From UMGS1649 sp045604405 (GTDB lineage: Bacteria; Bacillota; Clostridia; TANB77; CAG-465), in NCBI GenBank assembly GCA_045604405.1, contig JAZUNZ010000047.1:1-64000 (forward strand): a stretch of 64,000 nt of DNA. Reading direction: 5' to 3'. This document shows, piece after piece, positions 17,801 to 26,357 of this stretch. Below the pieces are notes generated by a model that was not told the DNA's origin, made no database searches, and worked only from the letters and a program-made list of their open reading frames with translations. Within the stretch, counting starts at the first letter, position 1. Each line of letters begins with the position of its first letter. A program made the position numbers and the translations under genes.

Positions 17801-17828
17801 AAAAAAATACAAGTATTAAAATACTTGC
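17801..17828 (-). terminator. Terminator after tRNA-Tyr
   Basis: On the minus strand AAGTAT-TTTA-ATACTT is followed by a T-rich run, directly after the CCA end of the tRNA gene. Confidence 0.7.
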
Positions 17829-17831
17829 ATT

Positions 17832-18142
17832 TGGTGGGAGGGGATGGATTCGAACCATCGTAAGCGAACGCTAACAGATTTCTTACTACTATAACTTTCG
17901 TTACCAAACAAATTGTTTGTAGTCTGGACTTTCTCTTTATCTCCAAATAGAAGATACCCGGTATAAAGTCTCTACACTCAAAGATTAAATCTTTTAGCTC
18001 GGGATTGCCATCAGCATTACCTGTTAAGGTTTCCCCGAATTAGCCAGGTTATCATCATACAATTACTTGTATGAGCTGCAAGTTTAGGTTTTTGAAACCA
18101 AAGACCACAGTCTGCCTCCTTTAGCCACTCGGACACCCGCCC
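17832..18142 (-). tRNA. tRNA-Tyr(GUA) split by a group I intron
   Basis: Exon 1 is 18142-18107 and exon 2 is 17881-17832. Joined, they give a type II tRNA: anticodon arm GCAGA-CTGTAAA-TCTGT with anticodon GUA, a long variable arm (TTAGCGTTCGCTTAC), T-arm GATGG-TTCGAAT-CCATC, A73 and encoded CCA. The AAAGGAGGCAGACTGTAAATC context matches bacterial tRNA-Tyr. The acceptor stem GGGCGGG/CCCTCCC has one C-U mismatch at the fourth pair. The 225-nt intron sits between U35 and A36. Confidence 0.9.
17882..18106 (-). ncRNA. Group I intron (IC3-like) in the tRNA-Tyr anticodon
   Basis: Core motifs in order on the minus strand: P (GGAAACC at 18034-18028), Q (GGCAATCCCGAGC at 18009-17997), R (GTGTAGAGACT at 17977-17967) and S (AAGTCCAGACTACA at 17931-17918). 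These match the core of bacterial tRNA introns. The 5' exon ends in U and the intron ends in G, as self-splicing requires. A candidate guide GCAG (18079-18076) pairs with exon CUGU, giving the U-G splice-site wobble. CATACAA-GTAA-TTGTATG forms P2. The intron has no internal ORF. Confidence 0.9.
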
Positions 18143-18169
18143 ATATAATATATATTCACTACTTATGTG

Positions 18170-18246
18170 TGGTGGGCCTTCAAGGATTCGAACCTTGGAC
18201 CCACCGGTTATGAGCCGGTTGCTCTGACCAACTGAGCTAAAGGCCC
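18170..18246 (-). tRNA. tRNA with anticodon CAT (Met or Ile2)
   Basis: This is a standard 77-nt cloverleaf with encoded CCA: acceptor GGGCCTT/AAGGCCC, D-arm TAGCTCAGTTGGTCAGAGC, anticodon arm ACCGG-CTCATAA-CCGGT, and T-arm CAAGG-TTCGAAT-CCTTG. CAU can mean elongator Met or lysidine-modified Ile; the sequence does not settle this. It is upstream of tRNA-Tyr on the same strand with a 27-base spacer, so the two are likely co-transcribed. Confidence 0.93.
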
Positions 18247-18341
18247 ACACTTCGTAGTGAACAGTATTATTATAATTAATTTATAATTATTTGTCAATAG
18301 AAATTTGTAATTTTTTTAAATATTTTTTGCTGTTAACATAA

Positions 18342-19436
18342 CTATACGTTGAACTTGAATAATATAATGTCACCATCTTGTACTACATATTCTTTTCCTT
18401 CAAGTCTTACTAACCCTTTATCCCTAGCGCCGGCATATGTCCCAGATGCTATTAAGTCGTCGTATGATACAATTTCTGCTTTTATAAAACCGCGCTCAAA
18501 ATCTGTATGTATTTTTCCGGCAGCTTGAGGTGCTTTTGTACCTTTAGTAATTGTCCATGCACGGACTTCTTGTTTACCTGCTGTAAGATAAGAGATAAGG
18601 TTTAATAATTCATAGCTCTTAACAGCTAAAAGATCAAGGCCAGAATGTTTCATGCCATAGTCTTGCATAAGCATCATTTTATCTTCATCATCTAATTCAG
18701 ATAGCTCTTCTTCAAGCTTGGCACAAAGTGGAATACAGATAGTATTTTCTGCTAAGGCATATTCTTTAACCTTATTTACATTTGCGTCTGTATCAATACT
18801 TGAAAGTTGATCTTCATTTACATTTGCAATATATATTACTTTTTTAGATGTAAGCAAGAATAGGTCAGAAATTAATGCTTGTTCTTCTTTAGATATTTCA
18901 ACAGTTCTTGCAGGTAATCCTTGCTCTAATTTATCTTTAATTCTATTTAGCACTTCAACCTCTAAAAGGGCATCTTTGTCGTGAGATTTAGCTTGTTTAT
19001 TTGCTCTTTCAAGTCTACGATTTATAGTTTCAATATCTGAGAAAATTAATTCTAAATTTATAGTTTCAATGTCAGCTAAAGGATCAATTTTCCCTTCAAC
19101 ATGTACTATATCTTTGTTTTCAAAACATCTTACAACGTGTACTATAGCATCAACTTCACGTATATGAGCAAGGAACTTATTACCTAATCCTTCGCCTTTT
19201 GAAGCACCTTTTACAAGACCTGCAATGTCTACGAATTCTATAACAGCGTATGTAGTTTTTAAAGCGTCATACATTTTAGTTAAAACTTCTAATCTTTCAT
19301 CTGGAACAAGCACAGTTCCAATATTTGGTTCTATTGTACAGAATGGATAATTTGCACTTTCAGCACCAGCTTTTGTAATGGCGTTGAATAATGTGCTCTT
19401 TCCAACATTTGGTAAACCTACTATACCTAATTTCAA
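18342..19436 (-). CDS. ychF: YchF/OLA1 family P-loop ATPase
   Basis: This Obg-related NTPase prefers ATP over GTP and associates with ribosomes. G1 is GLPNVGKSTLFNA at the N-terminus, followed by the DIAGLVKGAS switch, an NVNE-type altered G4, and a C-terminal TGS domain (KIHTDFERGFIKAEIV). Its 364 aa are the normal length. The start is TTG with AAAGGGAG upstream. Confidence 0.96.
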   Translation of the reverse strand: MKLGIVGLPNVGKSTLFNAITKAGAESANYPFCTIEPNIGTVLVPDERLEVLTKMYDALKTTYAVIEFVDIAGLVKGASKGEGLGNKFLAHIREVDAIVHVVRCFENKDIVHVEGKIDPLADIETINLELIFSDIETINRRLERANKQAKSHDKDALLEVEVLNRIKDKLEQGLPARTVEISKEEQALISDLFLLTSKKVIYIANVNEDQLSSIDTDANVNKVKEYALAENTICIPLCAKLEEELSELDDEDKMMLMQDYGMKHSGLDLLAVKSYELLNLISYLTAGKQEVRAWTITKGTKAPQAAGKIHTDFERGFIKAEIVSYDDLIASGTYAGARDKGLVRLEGKEYVVQDGDIILFKFNV

Positions 19437-19500
19437 TTAAATCACTCCCTTTAAAGTCTGTCATATTATATACTAAAAAGTAAAAAAAGTAAAGGAATAA

Positions 19501-19529
19501 TTGACTTTTTACCCGCTATAGTATATAGT
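19501..19529 (+). promoter_or_regulatory. Sigma-A promoter
   Basis: TTGACT (19501-19506) and TATAGT (19524-19529) with a 17-base spacer, 40 bases before the next gene's start. Confidence 0.65.
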
Positions 19530-19569
19530 TATATAGACATAACATATATGAAAAATAAAGGAGATACAT

Positions 19570-21237
19570 ATGATAGAAGAATTAAAAAACAAAAAGATAA
19601 AAGTAAGTATGAGTCAAACAGAACAGATAATAGTAAAGTATAATACGAAGGTAAGAGATGTATTATCTTTATTGGATATGGAAGATAAAGACATATTAGC
19701 AGTTAAGGTAAATAACAGCATAAGAAGTTTAGATTATATGCTTTGCGAAAACTCTCATATGACTCCAGTAAGATATAACAGCGCAGACGGTTATAGAATA
19801 TACATACGCACGGTTAAATTTATGCTTTACATGGCACTTAAACGTTTATATCCATCTTTGGACATAGAAGTATGTAACACAATAGATGGAATTATATATT
19901 TTATATGTAAGGATGTGCAATTTACAGACGATATGGCTGTTGAACTGCTAAAGGAAATGAGAACAATTGTAAAAAATGATTCTAAGTTCGATAGAAAAGT
20001 AGTAACTTTTGAAGAAGCAAAATATTTATTTGAACTTTCTAAAAATGAAAATGTATTAGACAATATGGCAATTAGAATGTCACCACATTTAACCATACAT
20101 ATATCTGAAAATATATATGGCTTAACAGATGGAATCTTAGCGCCAAGTGCCAGTTATGCTCCAGACTTTAATATTAAAAAGTTTAGACGAGGCTTTGCAC
20201 TAATTGTTCCAAAACAAGACAATAGAAAAGTTATAGTAGACAAGATAAACGACAGTCCACTTTATAGTGTATTTGAAGAAAGAGCAGATTTTTTAGATAT
20301 AATAAAAGTAAGAAGTGTATCTGAGCTTAATCGCAAAGTTATAGATGGTAGCATAAAGGATGTAATACGTGTTAATGAAGCAGAACATAATAGAAAATTT
20401 GCAGAGCTTGTAATGGACATTAAAGCAAAAGGTAAAAAAAGATTAATCCTTATTGCAGGTCCTTCTTCATCAGGAAAGACTACATTTGCTAATAGACTAT
20501 GCACAAATCTAAAAACAATAGGGTACAATCCACATGTGATTTCTATGGATAACTACTTTAAAGAAAGAGTAGACACACCACTGCAACCTAATGGCGAATA
20601 TGATTTTGAAACTATAGATGCCTTAGACTTAAAACTGTTTAATTCAGACATGAACAAGTTGTTTCTTGGCAAAAAAATAAATATGCCAGAATTTAACTTT
20701 TTAACAGGTTGTAAGGAGTATCCAGGAAATTATTTAAAACTTGAAGATAATGATGTAGTAATTCTTGAAGGAATTCATGCATTAAATCCAAAACTTTTAA
20801 ATGATGTGGATGATTCTTTAAAATACAGAATATATATTGCGCCGATGACGACGCTTAGTATAGATGATTTTTCTAAGGTATCCACTACAGATACTAGAAT
20901 GCTAAGAAGAATATTAAGAGACTACAAGAATAGAGGGCATGAAGTGGAAAAAACACTTGGTATGTGGTCGAACCTAATGAGAGGGGAAACAAAATATATA
21001 TATCCATATATTAAATATGCAGACTATATATTTAACACAAGTTTTGTATATGAGATAGGAGCTATAAGAACATTCGTGGAGCCATTATTACTTAAGGTGG
21101 ATACAACGAGTCCATATTTTTCTGAAGCAAGGCGACTTTATCATTTTATACAAAAATTCTTACCTATAGAAACTACAGAAATACCTTTAGAAAGTATTAT
21201 TAGAGAATTTATAGGAAATTCAAGCTTTAAGAGATAG
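19570..21237 (+). CDS. TGS/ThrRS-like domain plus uridine kinase-like protein
   Basis: This 555-aa protein has an N-terminal TGS-like region (about 1-70), then a domain resembling the second additional domain of threonyl-tRNA synthetase. Its His pair is visible in MSPHLTIHISENIYG. From about 275 it has a uridine-kinase/phosphoribulokinase P-loop domain with Walker A AGPSSSGKTTFANRL and a DNYF motif. Such fusions are widespread in Clostridia; substrate and role are not firmly known. It is followed by the RNHCP gene and argS on the same strand. Confidence 0.85.
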   Translation: MIEELKNKKIKVSMSQTEQIIVKYNTKVRDVLSLLDMEDKDILAVKVNNSIRSLDYMLCENSHMTPVRYNSADGYRIYIRTVKFMLYMALKRLYPSLDIEVCNTIDGIIYFICKDVQFTDDMAVELLKEMRTIVKNDSKFDRKVVTFEEAKYLFELSKNENVLDNMAIRMSPHLTIHISENIYGLTDGILAPSASYAPDFNIKKFRRGFALIVPKQDNRKVIVDKINDSPLYSVFEERADFLDIIKVRSVSELNRKVIDGSIKDVIRVNEAEHNRKFAELVMDIKAKGKKRLILIAGPSSSGKTTFANRLCTNLKTIGYNPHVISMDNYFKERVDTPLQPNGEYDFETIDALDLKLFNSDMNKLFLGKKINMPEFNFLTGCKEYPGNYLKLEDNDVVILEGIHALNPKLLNDVDDSLKYRIYIAPMTTLSIDDFSKVSTTDTRMLRRILRDYKNRGHEVEKTLGMWSNLMRGETKYIYPYIKYADYIFNTSFVYEIGAIRTFVEPLLLKVDTTSPYFSEARRLYHFIQKFLPIETTEIPLESIIREFIGNSSFKR

Positions 21238-21254
21238 AAAGGAAGCATAAGCAC

Positions 21255-21572
21255 ATGTTTTTAAAAAACGATCAGTCTTTTATATGTGTTAATTGTGGAA
21301 GCCAAGTTGAAAAACTTGGCTACACTTCTAGAGACCATTGCAATAAATGCCTATATTCGTTGCATGTAGACATTGAGCCTGGGGACAGGCTCAATGAATG
21401 CAAAGGTATGCTTAAACCTATAAATGTGTTAGACACGGGTAAAAAACATATGCAAATAGAGTATATTTGCACAAAATGTGGAAAAAAGACTAGAAACATT
21501 GTGGCAGCTGACGATAGCAAAGAGGAAATTTTAAATATAGTTAGAAATTATGCAAAAGCAGGAGGAAGATAA
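21255..21572 (+). CDS. RNHCP domain protein
   Basis: This small zinc-finger protein of 105 aa has an N-terminal FICVNCG and an RDHCNKCLYSLH segment, the RNHCP signature, followed by a second Cys pair (CTKCGKK). The RNHCP family is of unknown function and is thought to bind nucleic acid. The gene ends one base before the argS ATG, so the two are probably translationally linked. Confidence 0.85.
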   Translation: MFLKNDQSFICVNCGSQVEKLGYTSRDHCNKCLYSLHVDIEPGDRLNECKGMLKPINVLDTGKKHMQIEYICTKCGKKTRNIVAADDSKEEILNIVRNYAKAGGR

Positions 21573-23276
21573 ATGGATAATATAAAGCAAAACATCGCTA
21601 CAGCTATAGCTAAAGTATTAGAGATGGATGTAGAGGAAATAAAACAAAATATTGAGAAGCCAAAAATGAGCGATATGGGAGACTTTGCGTATCCTTGCTT
21701 TAGACTAGCAAGTAAGTTTAAAAAAGCACCACCAATCATTGCAAATGAAATAAAGGACAAGCTAGCTATAATTGATGGGGTAGCTAAAATAGAAGTTGTA
21801 GCAGGATATATAAACTTTTTTGCAGATAGTAATAAAGTAGCTCAAACAGTAGTTAAACAAATAGTAGAAGAAGGAGATAATTGCTATAAACTAGATGAAG
21901 GTGTTGGCAAAACAATATGTATAGATTATTCTTCACCTAATATTGCCAAACCTTTCCACATAGGACATTTACGTTCTACAGTAATTGGTGCGGCTTTAGT
22001 AAAGATATATAAAGCATTAGGATATAATGTAGTTGGAATAAATCATTTAGGAGATTTTGGTACACAGTTTGGTTATGTTATAGAGGGTTACAAAAGATTT
22101 GGTAAGGACTATGATCTAACTACTGAACCAATAAAGAAGCTAGTTGAAATTTATGTAAAAATAAATGAAATGGCAAAAGATGATGAAGCAATAGTAGAAA
22201 GCGCAAGAAAGAATTTCGCGCTTTTGGAAGCTGGAGACGAGGAAACAGTAGCTTTATGGGAAAGATTTAGAGCCTTAAGTCTGGAAGAATACAAAAAGAT
22301 ATATGATATATTAGGTATTACGTTTGATTCATACAATGGCGAAGCTTTCTATAACGACAAAATGGATGAAATAGTAGATATTCTAAAAGAAAAGAACAAG
22401 CTTGTGGAAAGCGAAGGCGCTAAGGTGGTAGAACTAGAAACAGAAAAAGTTCCTTGTATGATACTTAAAACTAATGGCTCTACTACTTATGCAACACGTG
22501 ATCTTGCAGCAATACTTTATAGGGCAAGAACTTATGATTATACTAAGTGTTTATACCTTACAGGTTATGAACAAATCTTACACTTTAAGCAAATATTTGA
22601 AACTGCAAAATATATTGTAGATGAAAAATATGTTACTGGATTAACACATGTGCCATTTGGCATGGTGCTAGGACCAGGCGGAAAGAAACTATCTACTCGT
22701 AAAGGCGCTTCTACTACAATAAAAGATGTAATAGATGAAGCGGTAGATAAGGCTTATCTTGTTTTAGAATCTAAAGGAAAAACAGGAGAAGACGCAGAAA
22801 GAATTGCAAGTAGTGTTGGTATAGGAGCTGTAATATTTAACGACCTTAAAAATAATAGAATAAAAGATGAAATATTTGACCTTGATGAAATGTTAAAATT
22901 TGAAGGAGAAACAGGTCCGTATGTCCAATATACATATGTAAGAACTAACAGCATAATGAAAAAAGCAGAGGTTGAGATTAATATACACAATATAGATTTA
23001 AGTAAGCTTCAGGCTAAAGAAGAAATTGAGCTTATAAAGCTTCTTGCAAATAGAAAAAATGTTGTAAAAGAAGCAGCAAAGGAAAATGAACCTTCAATAC
23101 TTACAAGATATATAATAGACGTAGCAAGTAGCTTTTCAAAATATTATAATGAATGTCAAATAATAGTAGATGATGAGAGCTTAAAATTAGCAAGACTTGC
23201 GCTCGTTAAAGCAACAGGATACGTATTAAAAAATGGCCTTGAAATGCTTGGAATAAATGCGCCAGAAAAAATGTAA
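21573..23276 (+). CDS. argS: Arginyl-tRNA synthetase
   Basis: This class I synthetase charges tRNA-Arg. The HIGH-type motif appears in KPFHIGHLRST, the KMSKS equivalent as KKLSTRKG, and the C-terminal DALR anticodon-binding domain spans the last about 120 residues. Length 567 aa is normal. AGGAGG lies before the ATG. No T-box leader is seen upstream, as the gene is inside an operon. Confidence 0.97.
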   Translation: MDNIKQNIATAIAKVLEMDVEEIKQNIEKPKMSDMGDFAYPCFRLASKFKKAPPIIANEIKDKLAIIDGVAKIEVVAGYINFFADSNKVAQTVVKQIVEEGDNCYKLDEGVGKTICIDYSSPNIAKPFHIGHLRSTVIGAALVKIYKALGYNVVGINHLGDFGTQFGYVIEGYKRFGKDYDLTTEPIKKLVEIYVKINEMAKDDEAIVESARKNFALLEAGDEETVALWERFRALSLEEYKKIYDILGITFDSYNGEAFYNDKMDEIVDILKEKNKLVESEGAKVVELETEKVPCMILKTNGSTTYATRDLAAILYRARTYDYTKCLYLTGYEQILHFKQIFETAKYIVDEKYVTGLTHVPFGMVLGPGGKKLSTRKGASTTIKDVIDEAVDKAYLVLESKGKTGEDAERIASSVGIGAVIFNDLKNNRIKDEIFDLDEMLKFEGETGPYVQYTYVRTNSIMKKAEVEINIHNIDLSKLQAKEEIELIKLLANRKNVVKEAAKENEPSILTRYIIDVASSFSKYYNECQIIVDDESLKLARLALVKATGYVLKNGLEMLGINAPEKM

Positions 23277-23284
23277 AAAACAAA

Positions 23285-23312
23285 AAGGGAAGTCGTATTG
23301 ACTTTCTTTTTT
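23285..23312 (+). terminator. Terminator after argS
   Basis: AAGGGAAGTC pairs with GACTTTCTTT using two G-U pairs, followed by a T run. Confidence 0.6.
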
Positions 23313-23389
23313 ATCACGAATTGGTAGTTAATTAAAACAATAATATGTGAATTAAAGTGGGTGTATTAGGACGGAAGCTATTCATAAAT

Positions 23390-23418
23390 TTGACTTTTTA
23401 GCATAATAATGTTATAAT
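23390..23418 (+). promoter_or_regulatory. Strong sigma-A promoter for the OLE-like RNA
   Basis: TTGACT (23390-23395) and a consensus TATAAT (23413-23418) are 17 bases apart. The predicted start is near 23425. Confidence 0.85.
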
Positions 23419-23424
23419 ATATAA

Positions 23425-23905
23425 CGTATGGCACATTATTCTAGTCGGACTTAACTGTTTTAGGATGGGCCTAAAAATCCATCGAATAGCACATTAATGG
23501 CGTCTTGTATTTATGCTTCTTTCGCCCAGATTGGGGTGTGAGTATAAGGGGTAAAGATTAAGGTAAATTATATAATGGCATATATGACTCGCCTTTTTCA
23601 GCCACACAAATAGTGTAGACCTTTATATAGAGAGTACTATATAATTGTAGCTAGTCGTGCGTGAAACTTCGGGATAAATGAAACTCTGTTTTGAAATTAG
23701 TTTTGCAAAAGCGAATAAGAACAGTGGAAATCCGTCAGGGAAAACCTCTAGAATGTCACAAAAAGTGAATGTTTTAAGGATTACAGTGTGGACTAAGTGG
23801 TAATCAAGTAGCCAGCTAGGCGACAGCTGGATGCCAGTCTTAAAGGGAAACCGCTACAAGGTAACAAGTAGTGACTAGTAGGGAAATCCGACTTGACCTC
23901 AAGCC
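23425..23905 (+). ncRNA. ole: Large structured RNA, probable OLE RNA
   Basis: This is a 480-nt region without a credible ORF, behind a strong promoter. The outer ends pair: AGTCGGA (23443-23449) with TCCGACT (23887-23893). Many inner hairpins are visible, such as GATGG/CCATC near 23464-23484 and CCAGCTAGGCGACAGCTGG near 23813. GNRA-like and purine-rich joining segments (GGGAAAACC, GGGAAACC, GGGAAATCC) are dense. It does not match tmRNA, RNase P or SRP RNA. The position directly before a four-helix membrane protein gene is the hallmark of OLE RNA with OapA. At about 480 nt it is shorter than the typical 600. Confidence 0.65.
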
Positions 23906-23957
23906 ACAAAATTTACTTAAATCATTGCCATATCATATATAGTATAAAAGGAAGAAA

Positions 23958-24512
23958 ATGAAAGAAAACAGAAAATGGATAATAACTACGTTTATAATAA
24001 CATTTATTTTAGCTATGCTTTTTGGTGGAGTATCAAACGTAGTAATTGAAAAAATGAATCTAGTTATGGCAATTATAGTTCTTATACTAGTAGTAGTCAT
24101 AGGTATAGTATTCGACATGATAGGAATGGCTATTGCAACGTGTGAAGAAGCACCGTTTCACGCAAAAGCCGCAAAAAAACATGGTGGAGCAAAAGAAGTT
24201 ATAAAACTTTTAAAAGGAAAAGATAAAGCAACTAATGTATGTAATGACCTTATAGGAGATATTTGCGGAATAGTATCTGGTAGTGCTGGCGCATTAGTAG
24301 CCGTAAAATTAAGTGTAATACTTAATGTCGATGTAGTAATTGTAAGTTTAGTACTAAGTGCTATTGTAGCAATGATTACAGTTGGGTGTAAAGCAATTGG
24401 CAAAGGCATTTCTATGAATAATGCTGAAGCAATAATGAATATGGTAGGTTATGTACTGCATATAGTAAAACCAATAAAAGAAACAAGTAAGAAAAAGGGA
24501 AAGACAGCTTAA
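23958..24512 (+). CDS. oapA: Four-helix membrane protein, probable OapA (OLE-associated protein)
   Basis: This 184-aa protein has two N-terminal transmembrane helices (about 8-28 and 34-58), a conserved hydrophilic middle (ATCEEAPFHAKAAKK, then KATNVCNDLIGDICG) and two more helices (about 105-152). In OLE-bearing Firmicutes the gene after the RNA encodes OapA, a four-helix protein that binds OLE at the membrane. No terminator separates the RNA from this gene, so they may share a transcript. The name is inferred from context and topology. Confidence 0.65.
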   Translation: MKENRKWIITTFIITFILAMLFGGVSNVVIEKMNLVMAIIVLILVVVIGIVFDMIGMAIATCEEAPFHAKAAKKHGGAKEVIKLLKGKDKATNVCNDLIGDICGIVSGSAGALVAVKLSVILNVDVVIVSLVLSAIVAMITVGCKAIGKGISMNNAEAIMNMVGYVLHIVKPIKETSKKKGKTA

Positions 24513-24573
24513 AGGTCTTTCTCTTTTTCTTGAATTTAACAATTATTTGTGATAGTATAAAGTTGGTGATAAT

Positions 24574-25071
24574 ATGAATAAGAAAATAGTAACAGTATTT
24601 TTATTGCTGGTTATAACAGTTGTTTTAATTTGTTTGGGAACGCTATTTAAAGATAAACAAATGAATAGTCCTTTTTTGCCCTTTGAAGTAGAAGCTGGTA
24701 AATATATTGCAGTTATGTATATTGGAGGAAGTGAAGATAGTTATAACTATTCTTTGGTTCAGAAATATTATGAAAACAATGAATTTGATACTATAGATAT
24801 AGGCGGCGAAGAAAAATATTTAATTATTCCATTAGGCAAACCGATATCTGTATTTTCCTTGAGTTTAACAGAAGATGGTGGAGTTGAAGAAAAACTTATA
24901 CGAAAGAGTGTGATAGCACCTTTTTATATAAAGTGTAATATGTCAGATATTTTTTCGAATTGTTTGTTAAGAGTAATGGTAAATAATAAACAGTATAGTT
25001 ATAGCCCGTATATTAGCTTGAAGGACGGAAGCGTTGTAGTAGAAGATTTTGTATACAATGTTAATAAATAA
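24574..25071 (+). CDS. Hypothetical secreted or membrane-anchored protein, 165 aa
   Basis: An N-terminal hydrophobic segment (residues 5-24) without a lipobox suggests a signal anchor. The rest is hydrophilic with strand-like segments and no known family. GGTGAT lies upstream of the ATG. It follows the OapA-like gene by about 60 bases in the same direction and could belong to the same unit. A bidirectional terminator follows. Confidence 0.6.
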   Translation: MNKKIVTVFLLLVITVVLICLGTLFKDKQMNSPFLPFEVEAGKYIAVMYIGGSEDSYNYSLVQKYYENNEFDTIDIGGEEKYLIIPLGKPISVFSLSLTEDGGVEEKLIRKSVIAPFYIKCNMSDIFSNCLLRVMVNNKQYSYSPYISLKDGSVVVEDFVYNVNK

Positions 25072-25078
25072 TATGTAA

Positions 25079-25118
25079 TAGAGCTTGTGACCTAATCGGT
25101 CATAAGCTCTATTATTTT
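25079..25118. terminator. Bidirectional terminator
   Basis: AGAGCTTGTGACC (25080-25092) pairs with GGTCATAAGCTCT (25098-25110) with one mismatch, between convergent genes. Confidence 0.8.
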
Positions 25119-25610
25119 ACCATATAATTCATCTGCATTTTGCTTCCAGTTGTTAGAGATTCTCTTAGCATTTTCTTTATCTCCAGCAAATATAGTTAAA
25201 TTTATTAACTCGTCATTTCCATCTTTAATAAAACAACTAACCTTGTACTCATCTTTTTTTATTGGAAGAATTATTGTGTCTACCTCATAATCTTGCTTGT
25301 AATCTTCCATTTTTTCTTTTAATATGTTTTTCATATTAAGTAGGCTTATCCCAGGTACTAGCTCAATAAGCTCTGTTAAAATTTCTAAACCTAATTCTGT
25401 TAAAGTATAAAAAGTTTTGTCGTTTTCATATGTTTCGTTAATATATCCACTATTTTTTAGTGAGTCTATAAACATACAAATATCTATATAAGTTATATCG
25501 TCAAATTCTGAACATAGTTTGGATATTTGCTCGGTGCTTAAATGCACTTTAGATTCTTTTAAAACAAATAAAACTATGAGTCTTTTGTCAAATATATCCA
25601 TATCTTGCAT
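25092..25610 (-). CDS. DUF4364 family winged-helix protein
   Basis: The 172-aa product begins DIFDKRLIVLFVLKESK and continues through a winged-helix-like region with GYINETYENDKTFYTLTELG, matching the clostridial DUF4364 pattern. DUF4364 members are presumed DNA-binding regulators of unknown target. The stop overlaps the terminator stem. It is divergent from cmk and shares a short intergenic region of about 75 bases with it. Confidence 0.8.
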   Translation of the reverse strand: MQDMDIFDKRLIVLFVLKESKVHLSTEQISKLCSEFDDITYIDICMFIDSLKNSGYINETYENDKTFYTLTELGLEILTELIELVPGISLLNMKNILKEKMEDYKQDYEVDTIILPIKKDEYKVSCFIKDGNDELINLTIFAGDKENAKRISNNWKQNADELYGKIIELMTD

Positions 25611-25685
25611 TCAAATTCCCCCTTTACTTTGGGCTACATATATGATATCATAAAACATGTAAAAAATAAAGGGGGAATGGACAAA

Positions 25686-26357
25686 GTGGGATATAAAATA
25701 ACTATTGATGGACCATCTGGAACTGGCAAAGGATATGTAGCACATGAGATTTCAAAAAAACTTGGAATATTATATATAGACACTGGTGCAATGTATAGAG
25801 CGTTCAGCCTTTATTGTGAAAATAATAATGTAAGTTTGGAGGATGAAGCTAATATAAAGGCTGCACTCGAACGAGTAGATTTAGATTTAGTGTATGAAGG
25901 CGAAATGTTAAGAATTCTTCTAAATGGTGTCGATGTGTCACAGGATATTAGAAACGAACAAGTAGGATTATATGCATCAAAAGTTTCGGCTATTCCCATA
26001 GTAAGACAACATATGATACAAAGGCAAAGAGAACTTGCAGGTAAGAGCGATGTGGTAATGGAAGGCAGAGATATTGGCAGCGTTGTATTTCCAAACGCAG
26101 AACTAAAAATATTTTTAACAGCAGATGCAGCTGTTAGAGCAGAAAGAAGATATAAAGACTTGGTAAAAAAGGACAGACAGATAACATTTGAACAAGTCTT
26201 AGAGGATATAAAAAGAAGGGATGAAGCGGATTTAACAAGACCAATTTCACCTCTTATAAAAACAGATGATATGATACAGATAGATACGACAAATTTAAAT
26301 AAAGAACAAGTTGTAAGTGAAGTATTAAAATTAGTAAAACAAAAAGGATGGATTTAA
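25686..26357 (+). CDS. cmk: Cytidylate kinase
   Basis: This phosphorylates CMP and dCMP. It has the P-loop ITIDGPSGTGKGYVAHEI, GRDIGSVVFPNAELKIFLTA and an RRDEADLTRPISPL segment. The GTG at 25686 is preferred, with AAAGGGGG about ten bases upstream; an ATG at 25677 lies too close to that site. Walker A has Gly-Tyr in place of the usual Ser/Thr after GK (GTGKGY), a small departure. plsC follows directly. Confidence 0.93.
   Translation: MGYKITIDGPSGTGKGYVAHEISKKLGILYIDTGAMYRAFSLYCENNNVSLEDEANIKAALERVDLDLVYEGEMLRILLNGVDVSQDIRNEQVGLYASKVSAIPIVRQHMIQRQRELAGKSDVVMEGRDIGSVVFPNAELKIFLTADAAVRAERRYKDLVKKDRQITFEQVLEDIKRRDEADLTRPISPLIKTDDMIQIDTTNLNKEQVVSEVLKLVKQKGWI

Noticed and set aside
17882..18106. 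tRNA-Ser reading of the split tRNA
   Set aside because: Other splice choices giving Ser anticodons need a 5' exon not ending in U or an abnormal loop. The flanks match tRNA-Tyr and the U/G splice rule holds only for GUA.
23425..23905. tmRNA, SRP RNA, RNase P RNA or group II intron at this locus
   Set aside because: There is no tag-peptide frame or tRNA-like end, no Alu/SRP core and no domain V hairpin. RNase P RNA is present elsewhere (38.7 kb).
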